A stretch of DNA of 53,196 bases from Clostridiaceae bacterium. Lineage in GTDB: Bacteria; Bacillota; Clostridia; Oscillospirales; Acutalibacteraceae. The stretch lies in contig JAEEYU010000021.1 in assembly GCA_016288315.1 (NCBI GenBank), forward strand, positions 1 through 53,196, read 5' to 3'. The notes below the pieces were generated by a model, which worked only from the letters and a program-made list of their open reading frames with translations, did not search any database and was not told the origin of the DNA. The position numbers and the translations under genes were made by a program. Each line of letters starts with the position of its first letter. The first letter of the stretch is position 1. Shown piece by piece: positions 43,828 to 50,977 of the stretch.

Positions 43828-44886
43828 ATGCCGCATTCATCAGGCGGAGGTTCACACGGAGGAGGTTCGCACGGCGGCGGTGGCTCGCACGGCGGGCATT
43901 CATCATCGGGCTCACGTTCCATGCCGACGGCGAGCAGAAAATATTTTGCCGGCGCAACGCCCTATGTCCGCTACCACAACGGCAGAACGGATATTCTCTA
44001 TGCAGACCGCGACATAACGAAAACGAAGAAGCAGGATTATCTCTCAAACCTGTTTACCATTGTGGTAATCTCGCTTTTTATGGCGTTTTTTGCGTTTATG
44101 TCTTTAGACTCAATCCTGGGAGTTTTCAGAACGCCGAAAAAGCTGACGGTTGACTACGACACAGCCATTGTTATTGAAGACAATCTGGGAGTTATCACCG
44201 ACAGGGCAGCCATGGAGAAAACGCTCTCCGCCTTTTTTGACAAAACGGGAATCACGCCTGCGGTTATCACCGTTACAAACGAGAGCTGGCGCAACTATTC
44301 AAATCTTGAAAACTACGCCTATGACCTGTATGTCAACAGGTTTGACGATGAAAAGCACTGGCTTATTGTGTATTCCCAGCAGGCGGACGCAAGCGGTTCC
44401 GGCTTTGTTGACTGGTATTGGGAAGGCATGCAAGGCGACGACACGGACAACATACTCAACGATTACTCCACAGGTCTTTTCATCGACCTTATGCAGAAAT
44501 ATCTTACGGCTGATTCAAAATACACGGTTGAGAGGGCGATAAGACTCTCGTTTGAACAGATTACGCCGCAGATAATGGAGCGTCACGTCAACTGGCAGGA
44601 TGCAAAGGACGCCATACTCGTTCTGCTTATTATGGCGGCAATGTGGGTCTTCCCGGTGTTTTTCAGCATTATGAATATTATCAAAATGAAGAACTACAAG
44701 GATTATCAGAAGGTGCCCTCTGTTGACGGCAAGATTCTTATTCAGGAAACCTGCGACTACTGCGGCGGAGTTTATGTTGTGGGCACCTGCCTCAACTGCC
44801 CTCACTGCGGCGCCTCCGTGAAAGCGTATAATCCTGTTGACCCGGCGAGATACGGTTATGACCCGGACAGGTATGAACAACAATAA
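43828..44886 (+). CDS. Gly/Ser/His-rich membrane protein with TPM-like domain and zinc ribbon
   Basis: A 352-residue protein with AAAGGAGG before the ATG. Residues 1-30 are low-complexity Gly/Ser/His (SHGGGG repeats) that may bind metal. A membrane segment lies near 70-95, followed by an outer region (about 110-250) resembling the TPM domain (DNLGVITDR, AVITVTN, YAYDLYVNRFDDEKHWLIVY), a second membrane segment (about 268-288) and a C-terminal zinc ribbon (CDYC and CPHC near 310-330). Function unknown. I see no close promoter. Confidence 0.7.
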   Translation: MPHSSGGGSHGGGSHGGGGSHGGHSSSGSRSMPTASRKYFAGATPYVRYHNGRTDILYADRDITKTKKQDYLSNLFTIVVISLFMAFFAFMSLDSILGVFRTPKKLTVDYDTAIVIEDNLGVITDRAAMEKTLSAFFDKTGITPAVITVTNESWRNYSNLENYAYDLYVNRFDDEKHWLIVYSQQADASGSGFVDWYWEGMQGDDTDNILNDYSTGLFIDLMQKYLTADSKYTVERAIRLSFEQITPQIMERHVNWQDAKDAILVLLIMAAMWVFPVFFSIMNIIKMKNYKDYQKVPSVDGKILIQETCDYCGGVYVVGTCLNCPHCGASVKAYNPVDPARYGYDPDRYEQQ

Positions 44887-44888
44887 GG

Positions 44889-44917
44889 TTGTAAAAAACA
44901 CATTTTAAGTTTATAAT
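44889..44917 (+). promoter_or_regulatory. Promoter of the obg operon
   Basis: TTGTAA (44889-44894), 17 bases, TATAAT (44912-44917), 36 bases before the ATG. Confidence 0.7.
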
Positions 44918-44937
44918 AATATTCCGAATTATTATGA

Positions 44938-46655
<1,718 letters not shown>

Positions 46656-46666
<11 letters not shown>

Positions 46667-47534
46667 AGCTCCTTCAAAGCAACAGACGCTTCAGTTCATA
46701 AAAGATAACCTTTTATGGATTCTCGGCTGTTCAATTTATTCAATTTCGCTAAACTGTTTTGCCGTGCCGAACAATATTGCGCAGAGCGGTATTTCGGGAC
46801 TTGCGATTGTTGTGAATTATCTGCTTAAGGATTTTTCGCTCGGCACGATAAACTTTGTTTTAAACCTTCCCCTGCTCATTCTCGCATTTATATTCATCGG
46901 CAAAGCTTTTGTCGGCAAAACTCTGTGGGTTGTTGCCCTGCTCTCCGCCGCTCTTGACATCTGGGGTAAAATCCTTCCCGTTTACAAGGGCGAGGACAAA
47001 CTTCTTGTGGCACTCATCAGCGGTCTGCTCTCCGGCATTGGTCTTGCGCTTGTTATTATGACGGGCACCACCACGGGAGGCACGGATATTATAGGACGGC
47101 TTGTTCACAAGCGTTGGCAGCACATTCCGATAGGCAGAGTTATAATGATAAGCGACGCGGTTGTGGTAATCACGGCGGCAGTTGTGTTCCGCAACATTGA
47201 GAGCGCTCTTTATGCGGTTATTGTTATTTTTGTGAGTTCAACCGTAATAGACAAGATAAATTACGGTATGGGTAACGGCAAAATGCTTATGATTATTACC
47301 GAAAAGGGCGATGAAATATCTTCTGAAATAACGACGAGAACCACTCGCGGAGTAACGAAGGTGCCCGTTGAGGGAGCGTATTCCGGCGAAAACAAGCAGA
47401 TGCTTGTGTGCGTTGTGCGCGACCACGAGGTTCAGAAAATGAATAAAATCATCAAATCTGTTGACCCGCAGACATTTATAATAATCAGCGAAGCAAATGA
47501 AATTCTGGGTAAAGGATTCCGCAAGCCGCTTTAA
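46656..47534 (+). CDS. YitT family membrane protein (DUF2179 C-terminus)
   Basis: A 292-residue protein from the ATG at 46656, with GAAGGTG seven bases upstream, overlapping the mrnC stop by 11 bases. Five or six membrane segments are followed by a soluble DUF2179 domain (about 220-292: GKMLMIITEKGDEI, EGAYSGENKQMLVCVV). GTTTGGTDIIGRLVHK is a family hallmark. Function unknown; it belongs to the obg-mrnC transcript. Confidence 0.9.
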
Positions 47535-47537
47535 AAC

Positions 47538-47567
47538 TTGACACGGTTTAATTGTTTGATATATAAT
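47538..47567 (+). promoter_or_regulatory. Promoter of the yebC gene
   Basis: TTGACA (47538-47543), 18 bases, TATAAT (47562-47567), starting four bases after the yitT stop. Confidence 0.75.
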
Positions 47568-47601
47568 AATATAGTTAAATAAATCAAAGTGAGGTTTTTT
47601 T

Positions 47602-48339
47602 ATGTCAGGCCATTCAAAATGGAGCACCATAAAACGAAAAAAAGAAAAGACCGACAACGCAAGAGCGAAGGTCTTTACAAAAATCGGCAGAGAGATTGCC
47701 GTTGTTGTTCGTGAAGGCGGACCCGACCCCGCTTCCAACTCAAAGCTCAAGGAAGTTATTGCAAAAGCGAAGGCAAACAACGTTCCCAACGACAACATTG
47801 AAAGAATAATCAAAAAAGCCGCCGGTGAAGACAGCGACAAGAAATATGAAGAAATCGTCTATGAGGGCTACGGCCCCAAGGGCATAGCCGTTATTGTCGA
47901 AGCGCTCACCGACAACCGCAACAGAACAGCCGGCGACGTCCGCCACTATTTTGACAAATACGGCGGAAATATGGGTCAGAGCGGCAGTGTCTCGTTCATG
48001 TTCACAAAGCAGGGCGTAATCGTGCTTGAACAGGAAGGAATCGACGAGGAAAAGCTTATGGAGGACGCTCTTGAAGCGGGCGCCACCGACTTTCTCACAG
48101 ACGACGGTATTTTTGAAATACGCACAGACCCCTACGATTGCGGCGCAGTCAGCAGTGCGCTGGCGGACAAGGGCTACACATTCCTTTCGGCGGATGTTGC
48201 CTACATCCCCTCAAGCTATGTTGCGCTCACCGACCCCGACGACATTACCGCCATGGGCAAGATGCTCGAGATGTTTGAAGACAACGACGACATTCAGGGC
48301 GTGTGGCACAACTGGGAGAATGCGGACGACGCGGAATAA
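47602..48339 (+). CDS. yebC: YebC/PmpR (TACO1) family protein
   Basis: A 245-residue protein with the family N-terminus SGHSKWSTIKRKKEKTDNAR, the middle YEGYGPKGIAVIVEALTDNRNRT and FTKQGVI blocks. Family members were described as DNA-binding regulators and more recently as ribosome-associated factors helping proline-rich translation. GTGAGG precedes the ATG. It is a single-gene unit. Confidence 0.95.
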   Translation: MSGHSKWSTIKRKKEKTDNARAKVFTKIGREIAVVVREGGPDPASNSKLKEVIAKAKANNVPNDNIERIIKKAAGEDSDKKYEEIVYEGYGPKGIAVIVEALTDNRNRTAGDVRHYFDKYGGNMGQSGSVSFMFTKQGVIVLEQEGIDEEKLMEDALEAGATDFLTDDGIFEIRTDPYDCGAVSSALADKGYTFLSADVAYIPSSYVALTDPDDITAMGKMLEMFEDNDDIQGVWHNWENADDAE

Positions 48340-48361
48340 TATTCCTGTTTTATAAAAAAAG

Positions 48362-48382
48362 AGCACGGGCAAAACCCGTGCT
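48362..48382 (+). terminator. Bidirectional terminator between yebC and the SdpI-like gene
   Basis: Perfect 8-base stem AGCACGGG/CCCGTGCT with a 5-base loop; a T-run to the right and an A-run to the left let it stop both convergent transcripts. Confidence 0.88.
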
Positions 48383-48397
48383 TGTTTTTTGTTTTGT

Positions 48398-48763
48398 TTA
48401 TTTGGGGAATTCTTTTTTGAGGGCTTTTTCGGTTCTGACGATTGAGATGCCGACGAGGATGCCCTGAACCGACAGAAGCAGACCGCTGAGCAGAACAAGG
48501 GTATTCTCGGATGAATTGAGGAAAAATATCTGAACGGCGGCGGTTGCAACCAGTGTTACGGCGCCGAGTTTTTCCCAGAGTCTGCCGATATAGTTATGGG
48601 CGAAGCGCCAGGTTTCTTCATTCTTCATAGAGCGTCGCGTGCGGTAGCCGATAACTCTGTTGATTTTTTTCGGACAATGCTTATGCATAAGAATCCCGCA
48701 GACGAGAAAGATTGCCGGCACAATAAGGTTGCAGGCAAAAAGATACCATCTGAACCAGGTCAA
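48398..48763 (-). CDS. SdpI family membrane protein
   Basis: A 121-residue protein with three membrane segments and the family motif NRVIGYRTRRSMKNEETW (residues about 35-52). SdpI proteins give immunity to the SDP killing toxin in Bacillus, but most relatives are uncharacterised. The start is TTG at 48763 with GGAGGT seven bases upstream. Last gene of an operon with TlpA-like and GDPD proteins; no toxin gene is adjacent on the same strand, although two small hydrophobic peptide genes lie 1.5 kb away. Confidence 0.82.
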   Translation of the reverse strand: MTWFRWYLFACNLIVPAIFLVCGILMHKHCPKKINRVIGYRTRRSMKNEETWRFAHNYIGRLWEKLGAVTLVATAAVQIFFLNSSENTLVLLSGLLLSVQGILVGISIVRTEKALKKEFPK

Positions 48764-48789
48764 AACAATAACCTCCTTTGGCTTTTACA

Positions 48790-49308
48790 TCATTTAAGAC
48801 AGGACATTATTGCCTCTTTATAGGTTGTGTAAGGGTCTCTCGGCTCGCCCAGGAATGTTTTTTCGACAACTCCGTTTTTAATAATGAGCGTGTAGGGAAT
48901 GCCGTTTGTGGGATAGAGATCCCCTACACTGCCGTTTTCATCGTATGCGACATTGAAGGTATAGCCGTTGTCTTTGACGAAAGAATCAACGGTTGACTTG
49001 TTTTCTCTGCAGTTGACGGCTACGATTTCGACGCCGTCGATTCTTTCGTTTTTGAGCTTTTCAAACACGGGCAGTTCGTCGCAGCAGGGCGGGCACCAGG
49101 TTGCCCAGAAGTTGACGAGAACTACCTTGTCTTTGTTTTTGGAAAGATTGAAACTTGTGCCGTTGTTGAGCTTAACCGTAAAATCGGGTGCCTGCACGCC
49201 CTCGGTCAGCGCTTCACCCGAACCGCCGACCTTTTCGGTGTGCGGGCGGAATACTAAAAATCCGACGGCGGCTATAAGGCAGATAACAATTATAATTCCT
49301 TTTTTCAC
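48790..49308 (-). CDS. TlpA-like membrane-anchored thioredoxin
   Basis: A 172-residue protein with an N-terminal anchor or signal (residues 4-20) and a thioredoxin fold holding the redox motif WCPPC (Cys72, Cys75) and a cis-proline region NGIPYTLI. It acts outside the membrane as a disulfide reductase. Unusually the motif is followed by another Cys (CPPCC). The start is GTG at 49308 with AAGGAGGT upstream. Thirty-six bases separate it from the GDPD gene. Confidence 0.9.
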   Translation of the reverse strand: MKKGIIIVICLIAAVGFLVFRPHTEKVGGSGEALTEGVQAPDFTVKLNNGTSFNLSKNKDKVVLVNFWATWCPPCCDELPVFEKLKNERIDGVEIVAVNCRENKSTVDSFVKDNGYTFNVAYDENGSVGDLYPTNGIPYTLIIKNGVVEKTFLGEPRDPYTTYKEAIMSCLK

Positions 49309-49344
49309 GGCCGGACCTCCTTATATAAATTACATTAATATCAA

Positions 49345-50115
49345 TCAATAGACATCGGATTCGATATAATCGACGCCGAGCGATTTACAGTAGGCGAACG
49401 AGAGAGGGTCGTTTGCCGTCCAGAGACCGACCTCAAGACCCCGCGAGTGGAACTGCTCTATCATCTCTTCGGTGATGACATTGTAGTCGCAGTCGATTGA
49501 GAAGCCGTAATCGAAGCATCTCTCATAGCCCTCGTCGCCCGCGCCATAGGTGAGCATAATGCGAAGGTCGGGGAAAAGCTCGTGCGCTCTGATGAGATTG
49601 TCGAAGTTGAAGGACTGAAGAATGCATTTGTCGAGGGAGTAAATATCCGCCGCCATATCGAAAATCTCTTTGACCTGTTCCTCATTGAAATCGCCCTTGA
49701 GTTCAATGAAGCAGATCATATTGTTCTCTTTCATAATTTCGAGATAGCGCTCATAAGTGCAGAGATAAACATCTTCAAAAGTTTTCGTCTGCCTGAGCGG
49801 CTGAGCGGTAAGCTCGGCAAAGGTGTGGTCGGCGACCTCAAGCTCTGTGCCGTCTTTGAGAACGACGCTGCTGTTGTGGTTTGTGACATAGACGCCGTCG
49901 GATGTTACGCGGATGTCGGTTTCCGCTCCGCCGGAGCCGTGCTTTGCCGCGCCGATAAACGCGGACTCGGTATTCTGGAAATACCTTGAGGAATAACCTC
50001 TGTGAGCTATCATACAAACATCCATTTTTTCTCCTCCTCCGAATAAACCGCCGAAAGCGGTGAAAATTGACATAATAAAAGCCGCGAGCATTTTGAAAAA
50101 CAATGCAGCAGTCAC
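49345..50115 (-). CDS. Glycerophosphodiester phosphodiesterase (GDPD)
   Basis: A 256-residue protein with a signal or anchor (residues 4-26, FFKMLAAFIMSIFTAFGGLF). Catalytic residues fit the family: HRG (His38, Arg39), Glu50, and ETD (Glu65, Asp67), with ELKGDF further on. It hydrolyses glycerophosphodiesters, releasing glycerol-3-phosphate from lipid or teichoic-acid debris. The start is GTG at 50115; GGGGG lies upstream. First gene of a three-gene operon. Confidence 0.9.
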   Translation of the reverse strand: MTAALFFKMLAAFIMSIFTAFGGLFGGGEKMDVCMIAHRGYSSRYFQNTESAFIGAAKHGSGGAETDIRVTSDGVYVTNHNSSVVLKDGTELEVADHTFAELTAQPLRQTKTFEDVYLCTYERYLEIMKENNMICFIELKGDFNEEQVKEIFDMAADIYSLDKCILQSFNFDNLIRAHELFPDLRIMLTYGAGDEGYERCFDYGFSIDCDYNVITEEMIEQFHSRGLEVGLWTANDPLSFAYCKSLGVDYIESDVY

Positions 50116-50152
50116 AATAATACCCCCGATTGAATCATTATTAATTTACCGG

Positions 50153-50181
50153 ATTATACCATAAAACGGGCTTTTTTTCAA
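50153..50181 (-). promoter_or_regulatory. Promoter of the GDPD operon
   Basis: Minus strand TTGAAA (50176-50181), 17 bases, TATAAT (50153-50158) preceded by TGG. Confidence 0.8.
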
Positions 50182-50197
50182 TACAGGAAGAACTTTA

Positions 50198-50227
50198 TTG
50201 ACTTTTTTTCATAAAATGTGGTATAAA
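50198..50227 (+). promoter_or_regulatory. Upstream promoter P1 of the 51-aa peptide gene
   Basis: TTGACT (50198-50203), 18 bases, TATAAA (50222-50227) preceded by TGG. Confidence 0.6.
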
Positions 50228-50230
50228 CAT

Positions 50231-50259
50231 TTGACAAACACAATATTTTGTGGTAGATT
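50231..50259 (+). promoter_or_regulatory. Downstream promoter P2 of the 51-aa peptide gene
   Basis: TTGACA (50231-50236), 17 bases, TAGATT (50254-50259) preceded by TGG. P1 and P2 look alike (TTGAC, spacer, TGTGGTA), as if duplicated. Confidence 0.65.
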
Positions 50260-50306
50260 ATTAAAAGCAATTAATAAAATTGTATATTAACAGGAGGAAC
50301 AAAATT

Positions 50307-50462
50307 ATGTCATTTAACGGTTTCATTATGCTTATTGAGCACATTGCAGGTTTTTGCCAGGAAGTCGCAGCACATCTTGATGACTTCGTTCTTACCGACA
50401 TCCCCGGAACACTTGCTCAGATCGGTGAATATTTCACCAATTTCTTCGGTTATCTTGCGTAA
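50307..50462 (+). CDS. Small hydrophobic/amphipathic peptide (51 aa)
   Basis: Starts at the ATG six bases after CAGGAGGAAC; the frame reaches 50280 but that start has no ribosome site. The peptide is rich in Phe, Leu and Ile with scattered acidic residues (HLDDFVL, IGEYFTNFFGYLA), carries a single Cys17, no Lys or Arg at all, and no obvious signal-peptide cleavage site. Helix predictions by eye give two amphipathic helices around a central TDIPGT break. The gene has two promoters and a strong terminator, so it is a real free-standing gene. Function unknown: membrane-active peptide, secreted modulin-like peptide or envelope component are possibilities. Confidence 0.75.
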   Translation: MSFNGFIMLIEHIAGFCQEVAAHLDDFVLTDIPGTLAQIGEYFTNFFGYLA

Positions 50463-50478
50463 TCAGACTTAAAAGCAG

Positions 50479-50500
50479 GCACCTTCTTTATTGAAGGTGC
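50479..50500 (+). terminator. Terminator of the 51-aa peptide gene
   Basis: Perfect 8-base stem GCACCTTC/GAAGGTGC with a 6-base loop, then six T, 16 bases after the stop. Confidence 0.92.
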
Positions 50501-50583
50501 TTTTTTCTTTGCTTTGATGACATTACAATTTTTTAACAAAATGTAAAGTTTATTAAATTTTTATTAAAGAAAGTCCCGATTGT

Positions 50584-50612
50584 TTGACAATGTAACACAG
50601 CGGATGTAAAAT
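50584..50612 (+). promoter_or_regulatory. Promoter of the 58-aa peptide gene
   Basis: TTGACA (50584-50589), 17 bases, TAAAAT (50607-50612). It is near consensus, which fits strong expression. Confidence 0.82.
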
Positions 50613-50613
50613 T

Positions 50614-50635
50614 AAATTGCAAATAAAATTGCAAA
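50614..50635 (+). repeat. Direct repeat AAATTGCAAA x2 in the 58-aa peptide leader
   Basis: Ten bases repeated at 50614-50623 and 50626-50635, 12 bases apart, each with a TTGCAA palindrome, just after the -10 box. The position suits an operator or an mRNA leader element. Confidence 0.5.
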
Positions 50636-50658
50636 ATCTATAAACGGAGGACCTAATA

Positions 50659-50835
50659 ATGGATATCGCTGCATTTGTAAACCAGGCACTTGAATTTGCA
50701 AAGAACCTCACCTCTTTCCTTGGCGAGTTCGAAGCATCAGGAATCATCGAGCAGGTTAAGACTTTCCTTACCGGTATCGATTTTTCAGCCATCACAAACC
50801 TTCTTGGCAGCCTTTCAGGTATTTTCGGTGCTTAA
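50659..50835 (+). CDS. Small hydrophobic/amphipathic peptide (58 aa)
   Basis: An ATG-to-TAA frame of 58 codons with ACGGAGG eight bases upstream, a near-consensus promoter and its own terminator. The peptide (MDIAAFVNQALEFAKNLTSF at the start, ending ITNLLGSLSGIFGA) is made of Phe/Leu/Ile/Ala with spaced Glu, Lys and Asp, as in amphipathic helices; only two Lys, no Arg, no Cys. Five of six Ile codons are ATC, while other genes here use many ATT and ATA, a sign of high expression. It is similar in size and composition, though not clearly in sequence, to the 51-aa peptide 200 bases upstream. Function unknown. Confidence 0.78.
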   Translation: MDIAAFVNQALEFAKNLTSFLGEFEASGIIEQVKTFLTGIDFSAITNLLGSLSGIFGA

Positions 50836-50862
50836 TTAAACATTTGAATACCCAACAAAGAA

Positions 50863-50878
50863 CTCCGCGAAAGCGGAG
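50863..50878 (+). terminator. Terminator of the 58-aa peptide gene
   Basis: Stem CTCCGC/GCGGAG with a stable GAAA tetraloop, followed by CTTTTTGTTTTT. Confidence 0.88.
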
Positions 50879-50921
50879 CTTTTTGTTTTTATAAATGTTT
50901 AAACTATATGTATATGTGAAA

Positions 50922-50948
50922 CTCCCCGACTCTATGAGAGCCGGGGAG
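50922..50948 (-). terminator. Terminator of ppdK
   Basis: A 12-base inverted repeat (50922-50933 with 50937-50948, one mismatch) with a 3-base loop, 29 bases after the ppdK stop. The T-run follows on the plus side; on the minus side the downstream stretch is TTTCAC. Confidence 0.65.
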
Positions 50949-50977
50949 CTGTTTTTGTTTTGATTTGCTTAAAGCAA

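Noticed and set aside
48398-50835. SDP-like toxin/immunity system made of the SdpI-like protein and the two peptides
   Set aside because: The peptides are on the other strand, lack signal peptides and the Cys pair of SdpC, and no SdpAB-like maturation genes are present. Kept only as a question in the findings.
50937-50977. Small ORF or leader near the ppdK stop
   Set aside because: Only the terminator hairpin and a T-rich spacer are present; no start with a ribosome site.
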